From Granulicella arctica (GTDB lineage Bacteria; Acidobacteriota; Terriglobia; Terriglobales; Acidobacteriaceae): a stretch of 64,000 nucleotides of DNA. Of the stretch, positions 1-10,600 are shown one piece after another. A program made the position numbers and the translations under genes. A model generated the notes under the pieces. The model was not told where the DNA came from. It saw only the letters and a list, made by a program, of their open reading frames with translations, and made no database searches. Numbering within the stretch: position 1 is the stretch's first letter; each line of letters begins with the position of its first letter. The DNA lies in NCBI RefSeq assembly GCF_025685605.1, contig NZ_JAGTUT010000001.1:2418001-2482000 (forward strand), given 5' to 3'.

Positions 1-1
1 T

Positions 2-172
2 CGAGAGGACATGAAGCAGCGACAAACCGTGCTGGCTCGCTTTCTGCAGGCCCAGTCACTCCTTGGCCTTGGGGCGACGAGCGAAGGGCTTCAAATGCTT
101 GGCGAGGTGCTGGAGCTCGATGGGAACTATGCTGCTGCCGTTGACCTTGCAACGATGTTGAACGGCCGATGA
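2..172 (+). CDS. C-terminal end of a TPR-like protein (partial)
   Basis: An open frame enters from the left edge and stops at TGA 170-172. The 56 visible residues are helical and Ala/Leu/Gly-rich, with spacing like a tetratricopeptide repeat (LGLGATSEG, then EVLELDGNYAAAVDLATML). The stop lies 4 bases before the ATG of the sugar porter, so the two are probably co-transcribed and translationally coupled. Too little is visible to name the protein. TPR proteins beside sugar porters are plausible in acidobacterial carbohydrate loci, but that is inference. Confidence 0.5.
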   Translation, partial: REDMKQRQTVLARFLQAQSLLGLGATSEGLQMLGEVLELDGNYAAAVDLATMLNGR

Positions 173-176
173 CCTG

Positions 177-1616
177 ATGCAGACACCGATACTCTTCGAC
201 GAAGGTGGGATACAGACAGAGGCAGAGCGTACAGGGTATGTGTGGGGCATCGCGTTTATCGCGGCGCTCGGCGGGTTGCTCTTCGGATATGACTGGGTGG
301 TGATTGGAGGTGCGCGGCAATTCTACGAAGTGTACTTTCACCTGACCTCCGTCGCTATTGTGGGCTGGGCTAACAGTTGCGCGCTGGTTGGTTGTCTTAT
401 TGGGTCGCTTACGGCGGGATACTTTGCAGAGCGATTTGGACGACGCCGCGTGCTGCTTGTTGCGGCGATTCTTTTTGCCGTGTCGTCGGCACTGACGGGC
501 TGGGCTTACAGCTTCAACAGTTTTATTCTTTGGCGGATCGTGGGTGGAGTCGCGATCGGGTTCAGCTCGAATGTGTCGCCGCTTTATATCGCTGAGATTA
601 GCCCGGCGGCGATTCGCGGGCGGCTGGTAAGTCTTAACCAGTTTGCGATCGTTGTCGGGATCCTGGCGGCGCAGATTGTGAATTGGCGGGTTGCTCGTCC
701 TGTGGTTGCGGACTTAGGTGGAGAGGCCCTGTTGCAGAGCTGGAACGTGCAACTAGGCTGGCGTTGGATGTTTACCGCTGTGGTGGTGCCGGCCCTGATC
801 TTTGTGGTCGCTTCGCTGTTTATTCCTGAAAGCCCGCGCTGGCTGCTGAGCCGTGGACGTCAACGTGAAGCGGGCGCGATACTAACGCGGATCGGCGGTC
901 AGGGATATGCGGATGTCGAATTGACGAATATCGAGCGGGCTGTACGGGCAGAGGTGGCGACTGAGCCTGCAAGCTGGCGCGAGTTATGGCGACCGGGAGT
1001 GCGGCGGATCGTGCTGGTCGGCATAGCGCTGGCGGTGCTTCAGCAATGGACGGGGATCAACACGCTCTTCAACTACGCTGCTGAAGTGTATCGACAGGCT
1101 GGCTACGGGGCTAACGATGTGTTTCTCAACATCGTGATTACAGGAGCTATCAACCTGGTGTTTACCGTGGGAGCGATGCTGCTGGTGGATCGGGTTGGAA
1201 GACGTCCGTTAATGATCTTTGGCTGCATCGGCATCGGGGTCTCGCATCTGCTGTGTGCCTGGGCTTACCATGCCAAACTGCGAGGGGCCCCGGTGTTGAT
1301 CCTGACGCTGAGTGCGATTGCCTGCTATGCACTTACGCTTGCACCTATCGTGTGGGTGCTGATTGCGGAGATCTTTCCAAATCGTGTGCGGTCTCAGGGA
1401 GTTGCGGCTGCGGTGAGCGCGTTGTGGATTGCTTCCTTCCTGCTGACGTATACGTTCCCGATCCTGAACGCCTGGCTGGGGACTGCCGGGATATTTACCG
1501 GGTACGGCGTTGTCTGCCTGCTGGGCTGCCTGCTGGTGCTTGTGTGGGTGCCTGAGACGAAGGGTAAAACGCTGGAGCAGATTGAATTGAGTAGTGCGAA
1601 TGCGGCTTCGCTGTAG
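177..1616 (+). CDS. Sugar porter family MFS transporter
   Basis: A 479-residue, 12-helix major facilitator of the sugar porter family, predicted to import a monosaccharide with protons across the inner membrane. Family signatures appear in order: GGLLFGYDWVVIGGA in helix 1, RFGRR after helix 2, the PESPRWLL loop after helix 6, QQWTGINTLFNYA in helix 7, DRVGRRPL in the second half and PETKGKTLE at the C-terminus. Length is normal for XylE/GalP-like carriers. The start follows the preceding stop by 4 bases with no clear ribosome binding site, suggesting coupling. The adjacent alpha-galactosidase makes galactose or a similar hexose the likely substrate, by inference. Confidence 0.93.
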   Translation: MQTPILFDEGGIQTEAERTGYVWGIAFIAALGGLLFGYDWVVIGGARQFYEVYFHLTSVAIVGWANSCALVGCLIGSLTAGYFAERFGRRRVLLVAAILFAVSSALTGWAYSFNSFILWRIVGGVAIGFSSNVSPLYIAEISPAAIRGRLVSLNQFAIVVGILAAQIVNWRVARPVVADLGGEALLQSWNVQLGWRWMFTAVVVPALIFVVASLFIPESPRWLLSRGRQREAGAILTRIGGQGYADVELTNIERAVRAEVATEPASWRELWRPGVRRIVLVGIALAVLQQWTGINTLFNYAAEVYRQAGYGANDVFLNIVITGAINLVFTVGAMLLVDRVGRRPLMIFGCIGIGVSHLLCAWAYHAKLRGAPVLILTLSAIACYALTLAPIVWVLIAEIFPNRVRSQGVAAAVSALWIASFLLTYTFPILNAWLGTAGIFTGYGVVCLLGCLLVLVWVPETKGKTLEQIELSSANAASL

Positions 1617-1676
1617 AAAGCAGATTCTGAACGTCGAGCTTACTTTGCGAAAAGAGCAATACCGTCCTAGTCCGGT

Positions 1677-1705
1677 TTGACAAACGTGTTCGTACACGGT
1701 TGAAT
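1677..1705 (+). promoter_or_regulatory. Sigma70-type promoter of the GH27 gene
   Basis: A perfect -35 box TTGACA at 1677-1682 is followed, after 17 bases, by TTGAAT at 1700-1705 (4 of 6 to the consensus -10). It lies about 70 bases upstream of the GH27 start and overlaps the palindrome listed next, as expected for a repressed promoter. Read by eye only. Confidence 0.6.
1681..1702 (+). promoter_or_regulatory. Candidate LacI-family operator
   Basis: A 22-base imperfect palindrome with a central CG, 9 of 11 symmetric pairs matching; the core reads CGTGTTCGTACACG. It sits between the -35 and -10 boxes of the promoter before the GH27 gene. Size, symmetry and central CpG are typical of LacI/GalR operators, and a LacI-family gene lies at 4411. 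Binding by that regulator is inference. Confidence 0.6.
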
Positions 1706-1775
1706 ACTCTGCGCCGCGCGAATCGCCTCAAGATGGCGGTGATCCATGTGAACTTCGATCCTTCAGGAGCCTGTT

Positions 1776-4280
1776 ATGCCGATTGCGAATTGCCGCTTTA
1801 ACCTGCGACTTAACCTTGTTCGCTGCTGTGTGTTGTCCGCTGCTGTGTTGGCGATACTTCCTAAGGCTGCCCAAGGACAGGTAAATGGGGTAGGGCAGAA
1901 GCCGTATTTGGGGTGGAGTACGTTCAGCCAGCAAACGGTGGATGGAAGCTTTCTGACGCAGGCAAATGTGCAGGCGCAGTCGGATGCACTGAAGAGTTCC
2001 GGATTGCAGGAGCATGGCTTCACGTACATCAACGTCGACTCGGGATGGCAAGGGACGTTCGATGGAAATGGCAGGCCCACACCGAATGCCAGCCAGTGGG
2101 ATATGAAGGCGTTGGTCGATCACATCCATGCGAATGGTCAGAAGGCCGGGATTTATTGGATCCCCGGAATTGAGCAGCCGGCTGTCGACGGCAACTATCC
2201 GGTGCTGGGGACAGCGCTCCATACACAGGACATCGTCGTGACCCCGCTGGCGCGCGGCAATGCGTTTGGTGGCACGCCTCCGAATCCGTATCACGACAAG
2301 CTGGACTTTACGAAGCCGGGAGCGCAGGAGTATATAAATTCGGTGGTTGCGCTGTTCGCATCGTGGGGCATCGACTTCATCAAGCTGGATGCGGTGACGC
2401 CCGGGTCTTACTCGAATGATCTTTCGATCGATAACCGAGCGGATGTGGCGGCGTATTCAAAGGCGATCACGTTGACCGGCCGACCGATGTGGTTCACGAT
2501 CTCATGGCAGTTGGATAAGGACTACCTGAGCACGTGGCAGCAGTTTGCGAATGCTCGGCGGATCGATGACGACGTTGAATGCGAGGGGAGATGCAGCACG
2601 CTGACAAATTGGGCGCGTATCGCGTTACGCGAGTACGACAGTGTGGGCTGGGAGCATGATGCGGGCGCGCAGGTTGGTTGGAACGATCTGGATACGCTCG
2701 ATGTTGGAGACGGCGACCGTGATGGATTGAGCGATGTAGAGAAGCAGACAGCGACGACGATCTGGGCGATGGCAAACTCTCCAATTTATCTTGGGGGTGA
2801 CCTGACGAAGCTCGACAGTTTTGCTAAAGCGGCGTTCACCAACGACGAGTTGATTGCTGTGGATCAGAGCGGTCATCCGGGTGTGCAGGTAACTGGCGGA
2901 GCGCAACCGGTGTGGATTGCCGATGCCGGAAGAGGGAGCTACTACGTTGCGCTATACAACTTGAACGGGATGCCCGGTGCGGTGACTGTTCGGTGGAGCG
3001 ATCTTGGATTTGGTGGCGCGGCGAGAGTACGTGACGTTTGGAATCGCATTGATCTTGGCGCGTCCACAGCAAGCTTCACGACGACGCTGCTGGGACATGG
3101 CTCACGGCTCTTGAAGGTGACACCGTTTGATAAAGCTGTTGTTGCTGCCGGTCAGAGCTATGAGGCTGAAGCTGCGATGCTGACCGGCAATGCGACCATA
3201 TCGACGTGTGCAGCTTGCTCGGGTGGCTCTAAGGTCAGCTATCTTGGGGCATCGCCTTCGACGAATGATGTTGTATTCAACAATGTATTTGCTGAATCAG
3301 CGGGAACGTACCGAATGGAGGTTGATGCCGCTGCGCAGGGTCCGCGAGCGTTGGTGTATGCCGTGAACGGCAGCTCGCCGGCGACGTTGAATCTTAGTGG
3401 TGGGAGCTTTAATCTTCCTCAGGTGACAAGCGTTCCAGTGGTTCTTCGTAAAGGTTTGAACACGATTACGTTTGGCAATCCGGGAACTTATGGTGCCGAT
3501 CTGGATCGTATCGTGATCGGTGGAGATGGCAAGGAGCTTGCACCGCAATTTACGACGTACGAGGCTGAGGCTGCACAGTTGACGGGAACGGCGAGTGTAG
3601 GAGGTTGTTCGTTCTGCTCGGGCGGCGCTTACGTGGGCAACTTTGGAGCAGGAACGCAGAATAGTGTCGTGTTTCCGCATGTACATGTCGCACAGGCAGG
3701 AACCTACCAACTTGAGGTGGACTATACGACGAGCGGTCCTCGATCTTTGTATGTCGGGTTGAACGGCGGACCTCTGACGGAACTTGATTTAGATGGAAGC
3801 ACGTTTGATTCGCCTGTGCCGGTTGTCCTACCGGTTGTTCTTGCGGCCGGGGACAATACGGTGACGATCACCAATCCAAATCCTCAGGGATATGCACCGG
3901 GACTGGATAGCATCACTGTTGGGCCGGTTGTAAATGCGTCCGATCTTCATGGTGTTGTGACGCACCAGGCCAAGCTGGGCGGCCTCAGTTTGTGGCAGTT
4001 GACGCTGACGAATGATGGTGTCGGTCCTGCTTCGAAGGCAGAGGTGAACACCTTTACCGTTGTGCCCACGGGAGGCGATGCTCAATGCAAAGCATCCGTG
4101 CTGATGCTTACACCGTCTGTGCTGGGTTTGATTGCACCGGGAGGAAAGCGCAGCCTGGAGATACCGATTCTCTTCTCGTCGGGGTGCCGCGCGGATACAA
4201 GCTTCGCTGTGCACGCGGTGTTCTCGGCTAACAATGGTGCGGATGTGGGCATGGTGGCAAGCAGTGGCGAAAAGCGCTAG
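1776..4280 (+). CDS. Secreted GH27 alpha-galactosidase with two CBM35/CBM6-like modules
   Basis: An 834-residue secreted glycoside hydrolase. A signal peptide covers about residues 1-35. The GH27 catalytic barrel begins at the YLGWSTF motif. It contains the nucleophile loop DFIKLDAV (Asp205) and the acid/base region RRIDDD around residues 261-266, as in clan GH-D alpha-galactosidases. Two homologous beta-sandwich modules start near residues 462 and 594, each opening with YEAEAA and carrying a Cys-x2-Cys, as in CBM35/CBM6. A C-terminal domain of about 115 residues from near 718 is unassigned. AGGAG lies 6 bases before the ATG. Likely role: removal of terminal alpha-galactose from plant oligo- or polysaccharides. 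The exact substrate is not determinable from sequence. Confidence 0.9.
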   Translation: MPIANCRFNLRLNLVRCCVLSAAVLAILPKAAQGQVNGVGQKPYLGWSTFSQQTVDGSFLTQANVQAQSDALKSSGLQEHGFTYINVDSGWQGTFDGNGRPTPNASQWDMKALVDHIHANGQKAGIYWIPGIEQPAVDGNYPVLGTALHTQDIVVTPLARGNAFGGTPPNPYHDKLDFTKPGAQEYINSVVALFASWGIDFIKLDAVTPGSYSNDLSIDNRADVAAYSKAITLTGRPMWFTISWQLDKDYLSTWQQFANARRIDDDVECEGRCSTLTNWARIALREYDSVGWEHDAGAQVGWNDLDTLDVGDGDRDGLSDVEKQTATTIWAMANSPIYLGGDLTKLDSFAKAAFTNDELIAVDQSGHPGVQVTGGAQPVWIADAGRGSYYVALYNLNGMPGAVTVRWSDLGFGGAARVRDVWNRIDLGASTASFTTTLLGHGSRLLKVTPFDKAVVAAGQSYEAEAAMLTGNATISTCAACSGGSKVSYLGASPSTNDVVFNNVFAESAGTYRMEVDAAAQGPRALVYAVNGSSPATLNLSGGSFNLPQVTSVPVVLRKGLNTITFGNPGTYGADLDRIVIGGDGKELAPQFTTYEAEAAQLTGTASVGGCSFCSGGAYVGNFGAGTQNSVVFPHVHVAQAGTYQLEVDYTTSGPRSLYVGLNGGPLTELDLDGSTFDSPVPVVLPVVLAAGDNTVTITNPNPQGYAPGLDSITVGPVVNASDLHGVVTHQAKLGGLSLWQLTLTNDGVGPASKAEVNTFTVVPTGGDAQCKASVLMLTPSVLGLIAPGGKRSLEIPILFSSGCRADTSFAVHAVFSANNGADVGMVASSGEKR

Positions 4281-4410
4281 GGAGAGCTTCCGAGCTGGTA
4301 CTTGCCGCAGGGATCGCGCGGCGTCGCAGATACAGGGGCGGGACGACCCGCCTTGCTCTGGCGGCCTCGGAGATCAAGGATGAGACAATCGTGGGCGAAC
4401 GTGCACACGA

Positions 4411-5499
4411 ATGAGACAAACCCATCCTATGAAAAATGACGCAGCCAATGCCGGGATCAAGGATATTGCGAACGCCCTGAACGTGTCGATCGGTACGGTT
4501 GATCGGGCACTTCACGGACGCCCGGGTGTGAGCGAGAAGACTAAGGTCAAAGTTCTGGCTATGGCTGACAAGCTTGGCTATAAGCCGAATCTTGCCGCAC
4601 AGGCTTTGAAACTCAACCGTCGGCTTTCAATCGGTGTTGTGCTGCCGAAGTACATCGCACATTTTTTCGACCCAATGCGGGCGGGTATACGCGCGGCTTC
4701 TGCGGCAGCTGTCGGGATGCAGGTCGGGCTGGAGTTCTATGAATACGCACGGCTTGGCTCTGGTGACATCGCGGCGATGGAGAGCGCACTTGGCCAGCAT
4801 CATGATGGAGTGATCTTTGTGCCCGGCGATCCTCGTCAATTCCATTCACTCATTCAGAAGTTTGCGCGCAGTGGTACGGCAACACTCTGTGTTGGCAGCG
4901 ATGCACCGAACACGGATCGAAGCGGGACTGTGGCCGCCCACGCTTATGTCAGTGGAGCGATCGCTGCTGAGTTGCTGGCTCTGACCCTGCGAGACAAGGC
5001 TAATGTCGCCATTTTTACGGGCGAACGACATACGTTCGACCATGCGGAGAAGCTTCGGGGATTCGCGGCCACGCTGGCGCTGCAAGCTCCTCACCTCACC
5101 TTGCTACCTGCACTGGAGAACCATGAGAAGCCGGAAGAGGCTTACCGACAGGCGCTGGCATTGATGAAGCAAGCGGACCGTCCGGCGGGACTTTATCTCA
5201 GCACGGCGAACAGTATGCCCGTAATCAGGGCGTTGGATGAGGTCGGCTTGTTAGGAACCGTTCAGGTCATAACTACAGACCTCTTCCGTGAGCTTGTGCC
5301 GCTGCTGGAGTATGGCAAGGTGCTCGCTACACTTCATCAGCGTCCGTATACACAAGGCAAGATGGCGTTCGAGAGTATGCTCGGACTGCTCACGCACCCC
5401 GGCAAAAAGCATCCAGCGGTGTGGCTCGCGCCGCATGTCATCCTGCGTAGTAATCTTCCTCTCTTTTCACACTTGATCACGGACACTGACGAGGAATAG
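4411..5499 (+). CDS. LacI-family transcriptional regulator
   Basis: A 362-residue LacI/GalR regulator. The N-terminal helix-turn-helix (IKDIANALNVSIGTVDRAL) and hinge helix (YKPNLAAQAL) are followed by a periplasmic-binding-protein-like effector domain from about residue 70. The start is uncertain: ATG 4411 gives the listed protein, while ATG 4429 (MKNDAA) would also preserve the DNA-binding domain, and neither has a strong ribosome binding site. It lies between the GH27 gene and the convergent GH97 gene (8 bases apart tail to tail), so a sugar-responsive local repressor is the natural reading. Candidate operators are at 1681-1702 and around 11251-11409. Confidence 0.9.
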   Translation: MRQTHPMKNDAANAGIKDIANALNVSIGTVDRALHGRPGVSEKTKVKVLAMADKLGYKPNLAAQALKLNRRLSIGVVLPKYIAHFFDPMRAGIRAASAAAVGMQVGLEFYEYARLGSGDIAAMESALGQHHDGVIFVPGDPRQFHSLIQKFARSGTATLCVGSDAPNTDRSGTVAAHAYVSGAIAAELLALTLRDKANVAIFTGERHTFDHAEKLRGFAATLALQAPHLTLLPALENHEKPEEAYRQALALMKQADRPAGLYLSTANSMPVIRALDEVGLLGTVQVITTDLFRELVPLLEYGKVLATLHQRPYTQGKMAFESMLGLLTHPGKKHPAVWLAPHVILRSNLPLFSHLITDTDEE

Positions 5500-5506
5500 C
5501 CGACGG

Positions 5507-7534
5507 TTAGTGTTGGTCGACCGGCACAATCCTGATGGCACATCCGCCGCCTGCCGCTAGTTTGAGAGTCAGGGTCTGGCCGCGGCGTACAGTCTGTTTG
5601 CGGATGGCGATTTGGGTGGGTTGGGTATCTGCGTTAGGGCCGTCCGCATAAATCTCCGCCGTATATTGACCGGGAGCGAGAAAGTCGAGTGGCACGGTCA
5701 GGGTGCGCGGCGACCAGTTTGTCATGCTGCCGATGTACCAGGAATCACCATGCTGTCGCGCGATCGTTGCGAACTCTCCGGGTATGCCGTTGATCACGTG
5801 CACGCTATCCCAGGTGACGGGGACGTCTCTTATGAACTGGAAACCAGGCTGACCAGCATAGGCCTGCGGGCTGTCGGAGACCATCTGAAACGGAGTTTGA
5901 TAAATCACGTAGAGAGCGAGTTGCTGGGCACGTGTTCCCATAGCCATAGGTTCGCTGTCCCGCGCGCTGAAGCCATCTTCGGTAGCGTTGCGGAAGGCAC
6001 CCGCAGTGTAGTCCATTGGACCTGCTAACAGGCGAGTGAAAGGGAAGACGGCACGATCGGTCGGGCTATCGCGCCGTCCGACTTTATTGTTCTCAAGCCC
6101 GAGCACACCTTCGTAGCTCATCACATTCGGATAGGTACGTTCCAGACCCCAGGGTGTGCGAGTGCCGTGAAAGTCGACCATCAGGTGGTGCGCTGCGGCC
6201 TCGCGAGCCGTGTCGTAATAGAACTGCACTCCTTGTTGATCGTCGCGGTTGATGAAGTCGATCTTGATTCCGGCGACACCCCAATTTTCGAAGAGCGGAA
6301 ATGCTTCCTGCATCTGCTTCATGACGGATTCGGAGTAGCACCAGATCCATACTTTTACGTTCTTTGTAGCAGCGTAGCGAGTCAGTTCAGGAACATCGAT
6401 CTTGCCGTTCATCCGTGTGATGTCCCGGCCTACAGCCCATCCGGCATCCAGCATGAAGTAAGGAAAGCCCGATTGCGCGGAAAAGTCGATGTAGCGCTTC
6501 ATGTTCTCGGTGGTGAAGGCGGGCTTGCCCTGCGCGTCAACATCGTTGACCCACCAGTTCCACGAGGCTTTACCAGCCTTGATCCAAGAGGTGTCCGTGA
6601 CGCGACTGGCAGGACTTAGATCGTAGACCAAGGTCGATTCGACGAGTCGGCCTGGGTCATCAGCGATAGCGAGGACGCGCCACGCAGAATGGTAGGGGAG
6701 GGTACTCGTGACAGCGAGGTCCGGTCGATCGAATCGGGGTGAGAGCTTCGCCTGAAAGTAGTGGCCAGCCCAGTTACCGGAGGGATTGGTTACGTAGAGC
6801 GAGGTGTTGCCCTCGATGTCAGCCTCCATGAGCGAAACCCAAGCGGTGCCGGGCTCATGCATGAGGAGCGGCAGGCCGATGAGGAAGCTGCTCGACACAC
6901 CACCCTGATTACTCAGGGCTGAGGTTGGAAGCTTGACGTACTCACTCTCATAGCTGCTGCGGTAGTTCGGCAGAGCAAGAAGCCAGTCTGTGGCATCCGT
7001 ACTCAGGCGGAACTCGGTGCCCTCACCACGTAGCTCAACAGACGAGGAGCCGCCCGCTTGTGGGACGTGATAGCGAAAGGCAATTCCGTTGTTGTAGACG
7101 CGCGCTTCGATGTCGAGTTTACGTGCGTGCGTACCGGTTTCGCCAGTATGCAGCATCACGCTGTTGTACGCGTCATGGACCTTGCTCACTTTTTGGTTCT
7201 GTAGGGTGTAATCATCAATTCCGCTAGATGGCTCCGAACCGGTGATGGCAACGTCTCGACCAAGGGCGGATCCTTCTCCCAGGTTCAATTCCAGGTCGGA
7301 ATCATCGATCACCGGCTTGTTATGGAAGGTGATGGAGTAGGACAACCTGCCTGCGCCGGGCGAGGAGCTTTTGTCGGGACGAGTTGTGAAGCGCAGGATG
7401 AGTTGACCATTGGGCGAAGCCAGGGCGACTGGTGTTGATGGCGTGACAGTTGTTTGTGCAGAGCAGGGAAAGTTGGCCAGGAGGAGCACGAACGCGGGTA
7501 AACCAAAAGACGTGAATATGGCTGATGCTTTCAT
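5507..7534 (-). CDS. GH97 glycoside hydrolase, probably retaining alpha-galactosidase type
   Basis: A 675-residue secreted or periplasmic GH97 enzyme. The start at 7534 was chosen because it opens a signal peptide (MKASAIFTSF to FPCSAQ) and GAGG lies just upstream; an upstream in-frame start would add 25 non-signal residues. An N-terminal beta-sandwich precedes a barrel with WNWWVNDVD and YFMLDAGW. The motif GIKIDF places an Asp (residue 426) where the retaining alpha-galactosidase branch of GH97 has its nucleophile; the inverting alpha-glucosidase branch (SusB) lacks it. The gene follows the receptor by 89 bases on the same strand and is probably in one operon with it. Alpha-galactosidase activity agrees with the GH27 neighbour but is inferred. 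Confidence 0.85.
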   Translation of the reverse strand: MKASAIFTSFGLPAFVLLLANFPCSAQTTVTPSTPVALASPNGQLILRFTTRPDKSSSPGAGRLSYSITFHNKPVIDDSDLELNLGEGSALGRDVAITGSEPSSGIDDYTLQNQKVSKVHDAYNSVMLHTGETGTHARKLDIEARVYNNGIAFRYHVPQAGGSSSVELRGEGTEFRLSTDATDWLLALPNYRSSYESEYVKLPTSALSNQGGVSSSFLIGLPLLMHEPGTAWVSLMEADIEGNTSLYVTNPSGNWAGHYFQAKLSPRFDRPDLAVTSTLPYHSAWRVLAIADDPGRLVESTLVYDLSPASRVTDTSWIKAGKASWNWWVNDVDAQGKPAFTTENMKRYIDFSAQSGFPYFMLDAGWAVGRDITRMNGKIDVPELTRYAATKNVKVWIWCYSESVMKQMQEAFPLFENWGVAGIKIDFINRDDQQGVQFYYDTAREAAAHHLMVDFHGTRTPWGLERTYPNVMSYEGVLGLENNKVGRRDSPTDRAVFPFTRLLAGPMDYTAGAFRNATEDGFSARDSEPMAMGTRAQQLALYVIYQTPFQMVSDSPQAYAGQPGFQFIRDVPVTWDSVHVINGIPGEFATIARQHGDSWYIGSMTNWSPRTLTVPLDFLAPGQYTAEIYADGPNADTQPTQIAIRKQTVRRGQTLTLKLAAGGGCAIRIVPVDQH

Positions 7535-7623
7535 AGCGGAGTAACTCCTCGTCGCGACCAGGTGCAGAAAAGAGACCGCGTGCCATAGGCCCTTGAGGCT
7601 TCGGCACACGGTACCGGAGAAAG

Positions 7624-10600
7624 TTAGAAAGCGTACCGCAACGCGAGTTGAAAGAAGCGGGAGTCTGGCGTGTTGTTTTGAAAAAACTTTGGTCCAGTGA
7701 TTTGTCCGGCATTAGAGTCAAGCGAGGTATCGGAAGGATTGCCAAGCGTGGGATGATTGAAGACGTTGAAGACATCAGCACGGAACTGAAGGTACTGTTC
7801 GCGAAAGGTCGTAAAGTTCTTGAACAGTGATGCATTGACGCTGTAGTAGCCGGGACCGTAGAGGACGTTCTGGCGACCGCCAAGGAAACGGATAGCCGTG
7901 GCTTCATCGGTGATAGGACCAGCGATCTGTCCTGCTGTTGGCGCGGTGCCAACAGGCGCGATCAGGTTGCCCGGTAACGGATTGCGAAATGAGCAAGGAT
8001 TGTAATAGTGCAGGCGCGTCCTGGTCTGTGTTGGGCACTGATCAGGGGTAAGGCCCGAGGTCGGATCGGGAGTTCCGCCGGGAGCATATGGATCGCCAAC
8101 GAGAATCGCTCGAGCACTACCGCCGGCCGCCGTATTGTTGTTATTGCCGACGGTAAACGGGCTTCCACTCTGTGCAACCCAGGTTGCACTTCCGGACCAC
8201 CCACCTGCGATCTCATCGAGAACGCCGTGGTGCGTCAGATGAGCCCGACCGACTCCAAAGGGTAGCTCGTAGTTGCCGTTGAAGGTGAAGCGGTTGCGAA
8301 CATCGTAGACGGAGTTGGTGTACTCATCGATGAATGGAATGATCGCCATGTTGCGGTCCCCGATTGCGGTAGATAGGCCGCCTGCCGAGCTTGTGTCATC
8401 CAGAGCGTGCGCCCAGGTGTAGGTCGACAAGAACGTAAGTCCGTGTGACGCACGCTTCTCCAGCTTGGCTTGCAGCGAGTTGTAGGTACTTACTCCGGCG
8501 AAGAGGATCGTACCAATTCCGCCCAGGTCGGGAAAGGGCTGAAAGGCTTGTGTCTGAGTTCCTGGAGCGTAAAGTCCGCGTACCGTGTTTGGATCGTAGT
8601 AGGTGGAGAGGTGGCGCGACACGTTGCCGACATAGCTGATCGTCGCCGCCATGCTGGGCGTGACCTGCCGTTGGAAGGAAAGGTTGTAGTTCATGGTGTA
8701 GGGCGTCTTCGGAGTACGCTCGACAGCGTGGAAGCCGGGGTTGGAAACAGCGTTCAGGAAGCCAGCGGCAAACTGTGCGCCCTCTCCACTTTCGAGGGTG
8801 ATGCCATTTGAAGGGCAATTACCGAGGGAGCAACTAACTGGATTAACGTTGAGTTGTCCACGGAATGGGAAGTTATCTCCGAGATTCGTTCCGCCCTGGC
8901 TTTCGAGGCCTCCGTAGAAGATGCCGTATCCGGCGCGAACTGCTGTTTGCGGATCGAGTTGATAGGCGATTCCGATGCGTGGAGCGAAGTTGGTTAGCTG
9001 CGCGCTGACGAGGCGCTCGTTATCGATGTACGAGACGCCGATCCCATCCTTCGCGAGGATCGATGGCAGCCTGGTTCCGAGTGACACCGTGTTTTGAATC
9101 TGCTTCGGAAGAATGAGGGTTCCAGTTCCGGTACCGAAGCCTAGTGAGCCCGGGATGAAGTTCTCCTGCATGTGCGAATTTTCTTTGTAGGGTTCGTAGT
9201 AGTCGTAGCGAAGACCCAGGTTTACAGTCAGGTGCGAGGTGAGTTTCCAGTCATCCTGCACATAAGCGGCGTCGTACCAGAGGGCATTGTTGATGTTTGG
9301 CGCAGAGGATAACGCGGAGGTATTCATCTGGTCGGCCAGGAAGTCGGCTACACCCGATCCTGTCTTATTGGACAATGCAGGGTCGCTCGTATAAAGACCG
9401 GTGAAGTAGTAGTTGCCGAGGGAGGATGGAGCGTACCGATTGAAGAAACGAATGGACTGCATGGAGGCACCAACGCGCAAATTGTGTTTACCGATCGTCT
9501 TCGAAGCGTTGTCGAGAATCTGGTAAACATTTTGCGATTCGTTGGATGTCCCGACGGAACCCCACTGGCTGATACCGTAGACGATACCGAGCGGGAGACC
9601 GCCCTCATTGGGCGAGAACGGAACACCACCTAAGCCAAGGGTTGGAGAGAGATTGACATTTGCGTTTGGCTGTAGAAAGCTGAACTTCCCTGCGTTGAAT
9701 CCGAAGCGAAATTCATTTGTAAATGATGGCGTAAAGAAATGAGTTTCGCTGAAGACAAAATCTTGTGCAAAGCTGAGATCGCGTTCTCCGCCATAGCCGG
9801 TGCCGTCCAGGATCGGTCCAAGCGGCAGGCCGTTCAACGTGACAACACGGCTATAGCTATACCGGGCATAGGCCTGGTCGCGGGCGGTGGCGTTCCAGTC
9901 GATGCGCTGATCCCACTGCACGGTATTGTTATGAGTCGGCGTGTTGACTACGTAGTTGTTCGTTGTCTTGCCTCCGTTTGCGTTCGGGAGCGGATAAAGG
10001 TTGAGGATGTTCTGGGCGACTGCGTTTATCTGATTGGCGCAATAGACATTGTTACGACCGTTGCACTGTAACGTGTTGCTCGCACCGCCGCCGGAGTTTG
10101 GTTGGTAGAGCTGGACTGACTGTCCGTTGAGCGTGGAGTTCAGCAGCTCTGTAAAATCTCCTTTGCGCATCAGCGCCGTTGGAACGCTGTAGGTTCCGGG
10201 ATTGCTGCGAGCGATGCGGTTGGCTTCGATATCGCCGAAGTAGAAGAGCCTGTTCTTGAGGATCGGCAGGCCTAGAGTCGCTCCGAACTGATTCTCGTGG
10301 TACACCGGAATCGATTGCGCTTCCCAGTCCTTCGCGTCGAAGGCGGTGTTGCGCAGATACTCCCAGAGGCTTCCGTGGATCTGGTTAGTACCGCTCTTGA
10401 TGCTCGCGTTGACGACAGCGCCGGCAGAGTGTCCGAACTCTGAACTGAAGCTACTTGTCTGGACCGCGAATTCCGCCAGTGCATCGGGCGGCGGTCTCAC
10501 GACGTAGGTCTGGCCGTTGAGGAAATCGACCAGGTTAGTGTTGTTGTCGACTCCGTCGAGAATGAAGTTGTTTTGCGTGGCCCGCTGTCCATTGGCAACG

